Assembly (NCBI GenBank): GCA_963070105.1
Contig: OY718803.1
Span: 1,551,007-1,615,006, forward strand
Direction: 5' to 3'
DNA length: 64,000 bases
Origin: Litomosoides sigmodontis
Lineage: Eukaryota; Nematoda; Chromadorea; Rhabditida; Onchocercidae
The position numbers and the translations under genes were made by a program. The notes under the pieces are model-generated. The model searched no databases. It was not told the origin of the DNA and saw nothing but the letters and a program-made list of their open reading frames with translations. Numbering within the stretch: position 1 is the stretch's first letter; each line of letters opens with the position of its first letter. This document shows, piece by piece, positions 31,734 through 47,800 of the stretch.

Positions 31734-34700
31734 TTAATCAATCTTGACAGCTGCATAAATCCGACATAAAAAGTAGTAAGCCGCATAGAAACCAATCGTG
31801 CCTGTCAAAAGCCAAAATGCTAATGCCATCAGAAAGCTATAGCTGAAGTATAGAAGCGTCGGAATGAAGCCAACGATATTCAGCTAAAATTAAGAGCTTT
31901 TTTTCCACATGAACTGAATGTCAATATTACGTTTCTTTCAAAGAAAAAATATACATAATATAATAAAAAATCAAATTTCATCAACTAACTATTTCCTCAC
32001 AAAATTTACAGGTTTTTGGCATGAAATATCTCAGCTTTGTCTATGCGTTGAATACAACGTAAATAGAAAAAAATATGCAATTTGTTATTCCTGTTCAGTA
32101 GAACTCATTTTATGCTTGCAGTGTGAGAGATGAAACGTATAGCAAACAAAATAAAAGCAATTAATAAAAACCATGAGCAACCTTGACGATGGCAGATCCA
32201 AGCAAACAGAATGCTTGGTGGATACTGCCAAAGCATGCACAAGGGGGAAATTTGTTTAGACTTTTGGTTCAGAATCGTTGCAAATACGCAATAAAGAAAA
32301 AAAAAATATTCCGAGAAAACTGAGTAAAAAAATCAACATACCTTGCTAAAGTAGTAGAAGGTTGCATATCCCATTACTGGAAAAAAGAAAAATATTTCAA
32401 TTATACTGTATTTTATATTGAAAAATATTTTAATTATACTGATGTCGAAAACGGAAAAACTCACCTCACAACCTCAACTGTCTCATAAACTATAAAACAC
32501 TGATCAAAATAATTCGGATTCTTCAATCCGTCACATGCTAGATGACTAATGATAATGTCAGAAACTGCCCTGAAACAACTCTCCTCATGACTAACCGTAA
32601 ATTGCAGATCCGCCACTGATAACAAAAGACTTCCACCACCAATGGTAATTCTGCAATACAGCAAACAGATAAATCTACCAATTTCTCTGATTTTTCTAAA
32701 GCAAAAGCAGCCTATTTCTTCGATTTTTTTTCAGTTTATAAAATTGCAGCAGAAAATTACAATGGACGAGACGTAGAGCAATCTATTTTATAATTTCTAA
32801 AATTTTAGACCTCAGCACATAGAAGAAAATATGCCACAACAATGGAGATTTGTGCGCATGATACGAAGAGAATGACACAGACGATAAACAGAAATCCAAA
32901 AAGATAGTAGAACTGATTTTCCCAAATAGCCTGAAATATAAATAATATCTAATTGAAATGGAATTTCATCAACGAATTTGCTGACAAATGATGAAAATTA
33001 CTGCTACTACAGCGGCGTTTCATTCGTCATAAAAGCTATCACAATTGTCCAATCATTCAAAGCAGTTATACTGGCAACAAGAAGCATTAATTTATGGTTC
33101 GTAGTGCCAACTATAAACTTATTAGTGTCTTAGAATTATGGCTCATGGTGTTACTTGATAATTCCAGTCTTCGATAAGGTTCTCACTTGTTATATAGGTT
33201 GAAAAATAAGCTTTAAAACAATTTCTCAACTCGCTCAAATGCCTACAGAAAATATGAAGAACAATTCGATGAAAGCAGCTCCAAATGGAAGGATTCCCGC
33301 AAGAAGCATACACGGTAACGTATGCAAATACCAGGGCTGTTCGGGAACTTGGCGTGGAATTTGGTTTGTGCGAACTGGATGGGAATAAGCCTGCAAGAAA
33401 ATGTGAACGCTGAGAAAGTTTTCTTAATTGAAAATCTCTCAGAATGAGTCGTTATGGCTGCTTTATCCATTCACGTAAGAAATTTCCTCTCACTAATAAA
33501 GGCTATGAGATAACTATTTTGTTTGAAAAAGTGCTTTATGTTATTTTAGAACGTATAAAAACATACCTGTTTTCGAAAACCAAAATAAAATCCAAGAAAT
33601 ACAAGCGGTAGATCAACTCCGAACCACAGAAACAGAAGTGCAATCATCGTAGTAAATGGTATAGCTCCGGATGAATGTTTTCCAATCAGAAAGAAATTTA
33701 ATAAAAAACCTGTGCCAAGGATAACTGAAGGAAATAGCACAGCTGTTCGAAATGCACATTTTCGCGGGCTTGTACCTGACATAAACTGTTTAAAAAATAG
33801 ATATAAAACAAAACAAAAGTGCGAACGAAACAACACGGCTACACGAATCATTGTTCAAAGACTAAAAGAAAATTAAAAAGGCCAGCAAATTCTCAAGTTC
33901 AGATTCAAATTTAGGACTTATGAAGTAAGGTTCCAGGGTTGTGATGTGAATCCGAAGGAAATAATTGCTACTAACACCTGATCTTCGTTTCAGTTCTTCC
34001 GGAAACTAACACAAAGTAACCTTTCAATGTCCTGTATAGACGACCAGCGTGATAACCAGCAACGAGGCCCATCAAACAGAAAAGAACAATCGCTACAGAC
34101 ATTAAAGATCCTCGACTTGCCGGTGACAACATTCCTAGCATAGCAAAGAATACCGTAACAGCGACCATACCAATGAGCTGGATACCTGCACCGACAAAAT
34201 TTACCAAAAGCATCGAACTAGGAGGAGGACGAAATACATCACCATGAACCAATTTCCACCCAGATTCTTCCAAAGTGTCATCCTGCAATGATTAAAATTA
34301 TCCAGTAAAACTATTTGTGGTTAATGAGTTTCAAAAAAAAAACGCGAACCAACTCTTCGCCCTTATTATATTTTGCAATATCCCTTCGTACAGTTCGAAC
34401 AATAATTACGCTAAGGAAACCTGAAAAAAACAAAATACCAGTTTCTCTGCTTACCGCTGATTACATACAAGCAAACCAAAATTCTTATAAACATAAATAT
34501 ATATCGTATAACTTTCGTATATTCAGATGACTTCATTAGTATATAAAGATAATGACTGTACCAAATAAGCATAAGATGACAATTATCGAGTTCACGATTG
34601 AGAACCAATGGATCTGAACATCTCGCATGGACAAGTAAGCATCCCAACGACTAGCCCAAGGAATATTGCTTTCTTCCCATGTTACCGAATAGGTCCAAAT

Positions 34701-36574
34701 TATATTGTTTACACCCTTCACCACTTCCTGATTTCCTCCATCAGCTATTGCACACTCCTGAAGATATAAAGGATTCACTGTAGCACAACAATTTCGCAAT
34801 ACCACCATGCCTTAAATGGCTTGAAACGAAAAAAACCAGCTTGTTTTAAAAATTAGGCAAATTCTACAAAAATTCTTATTGGTATTTACAGCAATAAACC
34901 ACGACTCATAAGTAATATTACATACGAAATACAAAAATGTTAGCAGTTCAAAATTGTAGATAAAACTCAAACCGGTGAACCAGAAGAAAATTTAAAACGA
35001 CTGCTATCAATACTCTGCGGTTGTACTTCAAAACCAACAACACGATAAACGCCCGGCGTAGGCTGATGATAGCGTAGAATCATATCAAGATGATTATTAA
35101 CATAGTAATGACCATTATCTTCCCATCCAAGACGATACCCGTTTTCATAAATTACTTCATTTGTATTTTCAATTAGATATCTTGTAGTACATGGAAGATT
35201 ATCAACTAACCTGAAATTCACAATTGAATTAAGTGACAGAGATCAAAATTTATACCCTAAAATTTACAGACCATAAATTACGGATAGAAAAAGTTATGTT
35301 TCAAAACAATCCCCGATATGAACGATTTGTACAAAAATCTAAAAGATGTAAATTTCCAATAAGTTTAATACCCGCACTGGCAAACTATTATTATAATCCG
35401 CTTCAACTGTTATACAAAACTGTTCTTCTATTCCCACTACTAGTTTACTGTTTTACTTGCTGATCGTGTTAACTTATTCAATAATTTTATAAAAACAGCA
35501 AAATTATGTTAAAACAAAATTACAGAATCTTACGCCTATTAGGAGAGGATACTTACAAATGCACATGATATTCCTCCCTGATTCTCCTTGCCAAGTTTTC
35601 GGAATCTTCCGGACTAAGAGTGATCGGAATACGTGATGAGCACGTCGTATTGCATTTTACATCACGCTTCATGAATATCTACAAACTCTTCAAAACATTA
35701 AAGAACCATAATCAGTTGTTATGTTGTTTTCAACATAGAATTTTTTAGATCTCATGGTCTCGTTTATTTTCTCCAAATAAATTTTAAAACTAACAGCGAA
35801 AGGTGTATTTACGATGCGATCGCCGCGCATTACCTCACCCAAATTTTCGGAAATATAATGTATCGCGCCTTGAGGGCGACAAAAAGGCAACGAGTAATAT
35901 TCATATGGCACAACTGTCTTCGTTGACGTTATTTTTATGCCCTGAATTTAAAACTGATTAGTGCCAAAAGATTGCAACCAATACTTGAAACACATTGTAT
36001 CGTTTTATATTTACTAAGATCGATAATATCGTAAGACATTTCGCGATAAAATGTTTGACTCAAAATTAGAAAAGTCAGTGTTGACTTCTCATACTTCCAT
36101 GTTTCCAAAAACAGTTCGCACAAGAACTGTTCTTCAATTTGTTTCAAGGAATCCAGTTCATACTTTGACCATAAATATCTGAACACTGTTTTCCACCAAA
36201 AATTTGTACTCATTTTAAGACTGCCTCATCGTAAAAGACAATCCTACAGTCAATGTTAAATTCTCACTTTCTTGGGTTACGTAAAACTTTAATTTTTTAC
36301 GCCCAATGAACTTTCTCGAAGACATTTTCAAGTGCTATTATCCACACAAGTATCACTTAATGGTCAAAAATTAATTGATAATAATCAAAAAAATGAATGA
36401 GGCCGCTTCTTGAACAAATTTATGATTAGTCTGAACAAAAGTTACCTTCACTTCGATCGGATCACCATCTCTGAATTCCACTGGTGCAACGCCAGGAACA
36501 TAAAATCCCTGTTCAACATTAAACAAGTTGAACAGTTGCAGAATCGTTAACGTTACATAGTTTCTCATATGCAT
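31734..36574 (-). CDS. TM9SF4: Transmembrane 9 superfamily member 4 (TM9SF4)
   Basis: Thirteen exons join in phase: 36574..36446, 35941..35795, 35678..35557, 35210..34973, 34757..34562, 34420..34350, 34282..34021, 33775..33567, 33390..33247, 32930..32811, 32650..32596, 32376..32342 and 31883..31734, giving 625 residues (human TM9SF4 is about 640). A signal peptide is followed by the family start [11 protein letters not shown]. The lumenal domain contains [10 protein letters not shown] and [16 protein letters not shown]. Then comes the conserved stretch [18 protein letters not shown] and DVQIHWFSI before the nine-helix membrane domain ([48 protein letters not shown]). The protein ends KID, like the COPI-binding K-x-D/E tail of the family that keeps it in Golgi and endosomes. 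TM9SF4 features in vertebrate TM9SF4, not TM9SF2, are matched throughout. In other animals it acts in membrane-protein sorting, phagocytosis and adhesion. A TTTAAG acceptor lies five bases before the ATG. The donors GTTCGC (exon 6) and GTCTAA (exon 10) are non-consensus but forced by frame and homology. Confidence 0.97.
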
Positions 36575-37115
36575 TGCGGCTTAAACTTTGTGAAAGCAAC
36601 TGATCTGGCAGTTATTTCACAATTATCACCTTATTCGAAAACGTAGGGGCATTCACATCAGCAACACACCTGAAATTTCATCCCCAACCTTGAAACTGAA
36701 CTTATTAACCTCTAACCTGCAACCAAAAAGGTCGAATAATAGCAGAATATTAGAATTCCGAATCGCACAGTGAAAGAGACAAAGGCTTCGACCTCTTACA
36801 CAATTATTATCAGTTATATACGTATGCCAAGGACTTTTCTAACCAGTATATAACAAAAGCTTTGTTGGACAAAAACTAGCCTTCCCCCTCTATGATGTCA
36901 TATAAATCACAATTACATGTATAGCTTTCGTAGTTATTTAAATATTAAATCGCACAAAGCAGCGAAAATGATAAAATAAAAATTGAAATCACATTTAATC
37001 GTTTATGTCTTAATCACACAAAACCAGCAATATCACGAAACAATTTTACCACACATTCTATGGGAAATATTGGAAATAACAATATTTGAACTGCATTCTA
37101 CTTATAAGACATGAA
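36575..37115. other. Spacer between thioesterase and TM9SF4 genes
   Basis: About 540 bases without a coding exon between two same-strand genes. Spacing and orientation are compatible with a nematode operon in which the thioesterase is upstream, but no spliced-leader evidence can be read from DNA alone. Confidence 0.5.
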
Positions 37116-39777
<2,662 letters not shown>

Positions 39778-40081
39778 GTAATGTAAATAATGCGTGGGAC
39801 TCTACAGATATATTTTAACACAGTTCCACACGTCTTACTTAGGAATGGATGTAGCTGCAACTCAACACAAGCAAATTTCTTCGAAAAAAAACGTGACCGA
39901 AGCAGAAGGAAACAAACAATTACATTTATGTATTTAAAGAAAAAGTATCGAATTTCAGCTTTACTCTCCACTATAGTTTAACAGAAGTGAACTTCGAGAA
40001 AAAAAAACGCAAAATGCATGTCTTTACATTAGTGAGGAAAGAAGGAAACAAAATTGGAAATGTGGACATATGCATTTAGGA

Positions 40082-40459
40082 ATGTTTTTTCAAATTACCT
40101 TGTCAGTTGTAACAATTATTATTTTTATTAGCACTGATCTTTGCACGGTGCAACACGATCACTTAATTTTTCAATGTTATTGGAAAAAAAATTTCTATGA
40201 AAAAAATTTCCAGAAAAAAATAAGCACTTCAGTTTCACGTCGTAAAATAAGGACAACACGTGAATTAACCACATTCGAACAGGTCCTGCAATCAAGCCGT
40301 AATCATGTCAATAATCACATCTATTCAGCATATCAAGCTGGAACACAACGTTCCTCCAATTTCCGCATAAGGCCCAATTATCACTTGCAGCATTATTCCG
40401 TTCCAAAATTAACCTCTCCTTTCCGCTACTGCTTTAGTGAATTAATTGGTGGATCGTAG
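40082..40459 (+). CDS. Possible small predicted secreted protein, unrecognised
   Basis: A single open exon encodes 125 residues from the ATG at 40,082; an in-frame ATG lies at 40,070. A CATTTAG acceptor ends at 40,079, two bases before the preferred ATG, which fits spliced-leader processing. The N-terminus (MFFQITLSVVTIIIFIS) looks like a signal peptide. The mature part is basic, with SRRKIRTTRELTTFEQVL, and then rich in Asn, Tyr and Ser, ending YCFSELIGGS. It has only three Cys after the predicted signal and no domain I recognise. Codon composition over the second half looks coding rather than random AT-rich DNA. It lies divergently 290-300 bases from the thioesterase start, so a shared promoter is possible. 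It could instead be a chance ORF in the spacer. Confidence 0.45.
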   Translation: MFFQITLSVVTIIIFISTDLCTVQHDHLIFQCYWKKNFYEKNFQKKISTSVSRRKIRTTRELTTFEQVLQSSRNHVNNHIYSAYQAGTQRSSNFRIRPNYHLQHYSVPKLTSPFRYCFSELIGGS

Positions 40460-41156
40460 CTGATCTTCGTGTGAAATGAAATATGTTTGGAATATAATGT
40501 GTGTTTTAACTAAAAAGAAGAAAAACAATACCAAATGTTTATAATATTCACCTGTTACTTATTACGTTATACCACGATCTAACAACACAAGTCACAAGTG
40601 TAGATAAATAGTACCGGATAAGTGATATGCTTTGATATACGGATAACATATTCTAGGCAAGCGTCATATCTTCAAATACACAGTACTAGACAAGAGATCA
40701 TATTATAGCGCAGTAACATGATAAACCGCATTAACATCCACAACATAGCATGAAATGATGGAAACAAATTGCCGAGGAAGACAGTTCTCAACATTTCGGA
40801 TAGATAGAATGTTAAAAAAATGATGCAAATTTCTCTGTTTTTTTCTTTTAATTTTTTAACGCATAAGTGTCAATCCTTTAGAAAAATTAAAACATAAAGA
40901 CTGGTAATTTCCGAGTAATACCAGCGAGTACTGGTAATTAATGCTCGGAATTTTGAGACAGAGTTGAGGTTGAATAGGCAGATGGCTACCGACTACCATT
41001 AGTTTAATCCAAAAACGATAACAAATTGTGACATTTTATCACCACAAAACTTATTTGTAGTGACGTCATCTAACGTACATCAAACAAGCAACTGAGATAC
41101 GCGTCGTTAGTTCATAAATGGAAGTTTTCCTGAAACTGATGGTTGAATGGTATTTG
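40460..41156. other. Spacer between the small ORF and the SBP2-like gene
   Basis: No coding exon seen. It contains the convergent 3' ends of the plus-strand small ORF and the minus-strand SBP2-like gene. Confidence 0.5.
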
Positions 41157-43917
41157 TCAGGCGAATAATGTTGACTGATCAATATGATTAGCAATTCGGC
41201 AATGCGTCATAAAGTTCGCAGATGTCTCGAGCACCATGTTATAGGCATCCTGTAATTCTCTTAGTAAGCTTGATGTAAAATGTTATTTGTAGATCTGCAA
41301 ATAATTTATAAGAGTTTATGAGAAATTGTGCATTTGTATTAGATGAATTCCAATAGTGACAGAAGAATAAGCAAGGAATGAGTTTATTATGAATGAGAAC
41401 TCGAAATATTTCTTAAAGTCTGTAGTGAATTCAATAAAAAATGATCGTAATAGTCAGTACGAGCAAAAGTAATTAATGATGATTAGTAATGATTGAATGG
41501 TAAAGAAGAAACGAATTTGTTAAAGAATCAAAACAGTGAATTTTTACTGGATTGAAATATACGTCTGAATTAGCGATTTATTTTTATAAGGCCATTTTAG
41601 TGTTGCATTGTGAGTGAAATTAAATGTAAAAAAGAATTTACATTCATTGAACAGTTTACCGCTTATGGTAACAATTTGAAATGAAGGAAGACACAGGAAG
41701 CAGAGAGTAGGCAATCAATGTATTTATTTTTTTACCTTGTTAAAGTGATGATGTGTTAAGTTCATCTCCAGTTTTCCAACAGAATCAATGCATACTGATT
41801 ATTTTTAATAATTTTTCAAAAGACATTTCAGTCAATACCAAATCTAAGGTTATACTAGCTAATAAGGATAATAATAAAAGTTTGGAACACACTTCAGCGC
41901 CGGAACAATCAAGAATCGCTACAGCAGATACAAGCGGTGATTTATTAAGTGCTCGGCTTAAACTGTGTTTCGAAGATATCCAAAAGAAAGTAATGTGGTT
42001 AGATGCACAAAGTTCCTTAATCGCATCGACATCAGCAGCAAGATCGACTGAAAAGGAAGCATTCAATTTGCTTAATCTTAGAAAATTATAAACCGACAAA
42101 AGGATTCTGCACATGAATTAAGTAGCAAAATATGGAATGAAAAAGAGTGTAATCGTTTCATCAGCTTTCAAGAGAGCGAACGGTAATTCCATTTTATTAC
42201 ATCGATAATATAGCAATGAAAATCTAACTGATTTCAACATTCCTAATTTAGCTAAACTTTTGAAGCAATATTTTTTTTTGAATTGAATGAACTCAAATGC
42301 TTCATTCAGTATTGTTTCAAAATTTGAACTACTGGCAGTAAGATTTCAAACAACTACCTTTATTAGTTTCGATATCGCGGGCTAATATAATGCAACGTGC
42401 TGCTTTGAGCAATAACTGTTTCCGCACCTCTCTTAAACCACAGACTAATCGACGCTTTGATCTTGCCTAAAAAAATTTGATAAATTTACCAACTCACTCA
42501 AGCCTTCTTTTTTAGAAAAACCATTTTTTGTTTCAATCCAGTTAGTCGTTTTTTACATTTTTACCACGCTCACACTTTACATTTAATAAACATATACGAA
42601 TGATATTAAACTGCTCAAAGACAGCATCACTAAATCTAGCTCGGAGAAGAAATTATCGTTAAATCAAGGGGAAAAACTGAAATAAAAGTGAAAAATAACT
42701 AATGAAAACAAGGAAAGAAAGAGTTAAGCAAAAGTTAAAACGATTAAACCTTAATTGGATTCCTTTTCCATGCACGATCTTGGAATTTTTTGACTTTTTT
42801 TAAAAATCCTATTATAGCAATATCAACATCCGTTGTGGTTGAAGTGAAGGAAACGAATTTATTCAACTCTACTGCTTTACCATTTCGTTCTCTCACTAAA
42901 AACAATAATATTCAAATCAGTCGTTAATCGAAATTAATTTCCTCGAGTGCAGCAAACATCCTCCTGCAAACACAAAATAAAATCGACTTTATTCATTCAT
43001 TCGCTAAAGCTAACAGGAAAAATTTGCTTTAAAAACACTTTGCTCTAAATAGTGACAAATTTCACAATAATCAATTTGAAATAATAATTGTAAAAACCAT
43101 ACAGCAATAAACCAACCAAAATGAAATTAATGAATGCAATTTCACTGATTTCTTTCGATAACAAACTTATCCAATTTAAAACTCATTTAATTAAAACCCA
43201 TAAAAAAAAGAAAAGTCTTCAATTCCGACATACAAGCCACCAGACAGACTACCGTTTCTTCATCAAAACTGACAGGCAAAAATCCCAACTTGCTCACGAA
43301 TATCAACGTCTGAGACACACGTAGCATTTCACAAATTGTTTCGCATTTCTAACAAATCCGTTGCTATGCAAATATTACGAAAATTTCAAGCTCAAGCAGT
43401 GTGTTGGCATGTCTGGAAGAGTCCATGGAATTTTTCATTTCCTCTTCTTCAACTTTTGAAATTTAAGTATTAAAACGCAACAGATTTTTTCTAAGTCCAT
43501 TTTTTATTTGCTTTGAATCCGCTATGTTTAGGCAGCTAGCTTTATGCAACCATAATGAAAAGGATTTACATGATTTGGTTTTCTTCTTTTCTCTCCTACA
43601 GGGTCAAGTTTTTCTTCTTTGGCTGTTAACAATGAAACTGTCACAAAGGTTAATTTTTCTCAGGTACATGAATTTCAGGCACATGAAAAACTAAGACATT
43701 TCCAAATTTCTAATTTGATAAATGCATGAGGAGTTGCTCGAAAAATTCTTATTTCTGCAAATTCTTTTTATATTTATTTAACTTTTATGTTTAATTGAAA
43801 AAAAATACTGAAACAAAAAATCGATTTAGCGCAAAGATTGAATTTTTCATTTATCATTTATCAATTAAAGGTTTATAGAAATGCAGCGAACGCACTGGCA
43901 AACGGCAACTCATTCAT
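41157..43917 (-). CDS. SECIS-binding protein 2 homologue (L7Ae RNA-binding domain)
   Basis: Well-supported exons: 42895..42750, 42466..42358, 42047..41839 and 41249..41157. Upstream, 43309..43234, 43452..43379 and a mini-exon 43917..43896 beginning CAG|ATG give a phase-consistent start (MNELPFA) and a total of about 242 residues, but these three are tentative. The match to human SECISBP2 is close: FLKKVKKFQDRAWKRNPIKA then KRRLVCGLREVRKQLLLKA (human RRLVLGLREVLKHLKLKK), then the L7Ae core ending SLSRALNKSPLVSAVAIL (human LGRSLNKAVPVSVVGIF). The protein should bind the kink-turn of SECIS elements in selenoprotein mRNAs and recruit the selenocysteine elongation factor. The long N-terminal region of vertebrate SBP2 is absent in this model, leaving only the RNA-binding half. 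The last splice junction (TTG|GTATTG to ACAG|GAT) makes an insertion of about four residues relative to human and is the least certain. An open frame on the opposite strand at 41,753-42,091 is a shadow. Confidence 0.84.
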
Positions 43918-44869
43918 CTGAAAATTCGCTAGTTTCCTTCACATAGCAATGATTCACACTTTTCATCTTTATTTCCTTGCAAATTTCTTTTTTATTTTCT
44001 TTCAGATTTCGAAAACTTTAAATTTCTGCAAATAAACAATTATTTGCATAAAACAAAGATTAAACTTTGTTTGAACCATTTAATGCTACGATATTTTATT
44101 ATCACTACCACCATCATCATCCTTATTACTATTAGATTATCCATTGTTAATAATTTTAATTTCATTGCTTCTATATCATTAATTATTTATCGTCATAATG
44201 ACCATGGAACATTCTATCATCATTATCAGCGCCATGTGAAAGTTATACATTTTGGAATTTATAAAATAATGAACTCAAATGACAAGTTTATGGCGGTGAA
44301 TCGTGCTGACAAAATGAAATACAAAATTTGTTAAAGTATAAAATTTCGACCATTTTTATAATTTTTTGTTTTAAAAAATACAAAATCATTAATTATGATA
44401 ATTTATTTTTGCCATCTTTTTTTTAAAAAAAACATATTTTTCGGAAATTTAAATATGAAAATATTATAATTTGAAATTAGTTTAGAATTAATCACTTCCA
44501 ATTAATAATTCCTTTCTGTCTTATTTAAGTTGGTGCTACTTGTTCAATTTTAGCTTCTGTTCTTTTTTTATACATTAAAAAATTTTAACAAATAACACAT
44601 CTACTGATCGAAGAAAATTTGGCTATTTTTATTATTTAGTTCGAAACATCAATGATTGATATACAAATCAATAGTGCTATATCCTGAATAAGTCAGTAGT
44701 AATGCATGTAAATGTTTTCACGTCATTCATTCTATTTACGTGTACAGCATTTTTAATTCTGTTCATGTAAATTACTCATTAGTATAGCAATCATTGACTA
44801 ATACAGTAATCATACAGTGATCATTCCTCGCTACAACAATCTCACAGTACCATCTGTCAAAAGCTGCTT
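43918..44869. other. Spacer upstream of the SBP2-like gene
   Basis: No exon can be defended. The sequence is very AT-rich. The TTTTCAG abutting the proposed start at 43,917 would serve as a trans-splice acceptor. Confidence 0.45.
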
Positions 44870-47800
44870 CACAGATCGCTTTCGTTGATTTGCTTCACCA
44901 TTATCACCATAATTAACACCTTGTTGAGTTGATCTGTCGTAAAGTCGTCGAGCTCGTGAAAGCTAAAAAATTTACTCATTTCAAGAGAGAAGCGCTAATT
45001 ATACTTTGCTTTTTTTTGTCCTTTTATCTTTTGTAATTTTGAAAATATTTTACAGTTCGATTAAACGTATTTATTGTAAATAAACGAATAAAAAAATTTT
45101 TTGCAAAAATTTTCATGTGAAAATGAAAGCATACCATATTTGCTTCAAATATTACGCGACCAGAGCTTATTTGGCCTACTGATTTCTCTAAAATTATGAA
45201 AAAATTTTTTTTCTTTTCAAATTTTATTTGCAACAGTAGTGTGTATGAAATGTGTAGTATGCTTTTGAATATAATTTGTAGAGAGTAGTTTCAAAAAACA
45301 AACAGAAAAAAAAAACTTTTTTTTTGCACATTTGAAATAATTTAAGTAAAAATTTTTCTAGTTTCAATTTTGTGTTTTTTTGTTTTATATTTCTTTTTGC
45401 AAAACATACTTGAAACACAATAGTTGCCATAATTTCTGTATCGTCCAGTGATATTTTTGAGGAATATGATTTCCAAGATGTGATCGTCGGAAAGTTTCAC
45501 ATTTGTAGCATCACATTTTAGTTCTTCGCATTTTTGCGCTACCGATATGATTGTTCCGTTTCGTAAATAGCCTAATATCTGTCCAATACAACTCTAAAAA
45601 CAGCATTTGCTTCATTCCTTTGTTTTTGCAAAAAAAAAAAATAGAAATTGAGTTAGAGTATGTTTAAGAATTGTAATCTAACTTTTAACAGTGATAAGTG
45701 TGACTGAAGAATACTTCGTGATTAAAGAATTACATATCTAACGATGATGGTGGTGGTGGTGGTGGTAGTGGTTTGGAAGCCGATAAGACTCATCAAGGAA
45801 TTAATTAACATACCTGGTGGTGATAAGTGGTGTAAAAATTGTTGTCATAATCAATCCGCTTTGTTACATTATGCAATCCTCTCGTTCTTCCAAATGCTTG
45901 ACTCAGCAATCTGTCACTTCGACCCGTCCAACCGCTGGATAAAATTTCTTTAAATGTCTAAAAATTTTTCATTACACTCTTTAATTTTTTGTAACAAATT
46001 TTACAGTGAAAAATTTTCATGTAACATACGAAATACATAATATATGATAAGATGAAATGAAAATTAGGAAAAAAAAAACAAAAACGAATAATACCGTAAT
46101 TTTAATCATTTTGATTTTCCAGAAATCTCTTCAAATGCACTGAAATTATTAACACCTTTTGGTCATCTATTAGCCCATTAATTGAAACGGAAAATTTTTA
46201 TTAACATACCGGTTTTCCAAATGCTGTTTTCCTGTTTTGGCTAACATGTTGTTCTGTTGCAGCTAAATTGATAACCATTGCTTTTTGTGACATACTTCCA
46301 TCAGTTTTAAAACTAAAATTTTAAGAAGAAAAATTAGTATTCAAGCAAATAAATAGTTGATTTTTCTTTCAGAAAGAAAATTTTTCGCTGCAATCGCTCA
46401 ATTTTGCAAATTTTGTTTCAATTATTTTCAATTCGAATGATTTTTTCTTAATATAAGCAATATTTTACGTGTAAATGTGTGTAAATTAAAATTTTCAACT
46501 AACAATATCGCACATTTTCAAATTGATCACATCTTTTTTTCAAAAGGCTTTTAATGGAAAAAAACAAAAAAAGGAAAAATTATTTTAAAATTTATAAATA
46601 GTGTTGCTGTTCATCAATGATGCTATACATGATTGAGTTGCCATGACAATTTACAAAATGGGCAAACTCTCATTACTCACAATAGCGTTTAACAAGTGCT
46701 AAACTATAATTACTGTTAAAACTATATTTCAAAAGTGAACAATGATCATTTTAAAAAAAAGTGAAAAAGTTCAAAAACAAAAAAAAAACATGAATGCAAA
46801 ACATACTTTCGCTGTTTTTGCATTAATTTGTCGCTGCTGTGGTGTTTTTTTTGCAATTCAGGCGAAAGAGCCTGAGCGGATTTGAAATGCTTGAGTGATT
46901 GTGTTTGTGAAATTGTTCTAATGCCACTTCTTACACTTGTCACATTTATCCTTGCTCTATTTAAAATTGAATTACTTTCAACTCGTCTACCATTTAATGC
47001 ATGCACTTCCATTCTATTACCATTCTCGTTTAATCCATCATTGGACGATGATGATTTTGATGACAATAGCGATGAAATTGTTCTTCCTAACAAACCATTA
47101 CATTCGATAAGTATATTATTATTATTATTACCACTGTGATTTTCAAATTTACCAATATTTTTTGAACATAATGATAATCGTTTTCCAGCACGCCGTCTCG
47201 AGTCACTCATTGAACGATAATTTTGATTAGTGGCGAGACGATGTTTTTGCATTGCAGTTGCATCACGTTCACTCATTTCAGTGGCATTGTTTCGTGTAAT
47301 TGTGTTAGTCATTGTTGCTGCTACTGCAACGGTTGACCTGGTCGGTGTAGTTGTTTGTAGGCGGTGTGGTACGACAATGATATTTTGCGCAACTAATGTT
47401 GCAGCTGTAGGACTAGCAACACGTTGCACAGTTGTCATTTCATTAGCATGAATGCTATGTTCACTAAAATGAAAAAAAATTAATTTTAGCTATTAATTTA
47501 ATATGAAAATTTTAAATTATTTGGAATAAATTTTTATTTCAATTTACAATTTGAAATATCAAATAGCAATGAAGGTAAAAAATTACACGCAAAATGTGTG
47601 GCAAGAAAAAGCTGCATTAGTACTTGCAAAAAAAACACTAGTATGATAGTACTGTCAAAAGGAACTTTATAAAAATAATTTCGATCAAAGATTCCTAAAA
47701 TTACAATCAACTCTTTCTTAAGTTATTTTAATTATTATTTTGCAAAGATTACTAGCAATTTTAATTGGTGAAGTGATTGAGTGCAAGAGTTTGATAATTT

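Noticed and set aside
46882..47451. Plus-strand frames over the fourth exon of the nine-exon gene
   Set aside because: They are antisense shadows; the minus-strand frame is longer and is joined in phase to neighbours.
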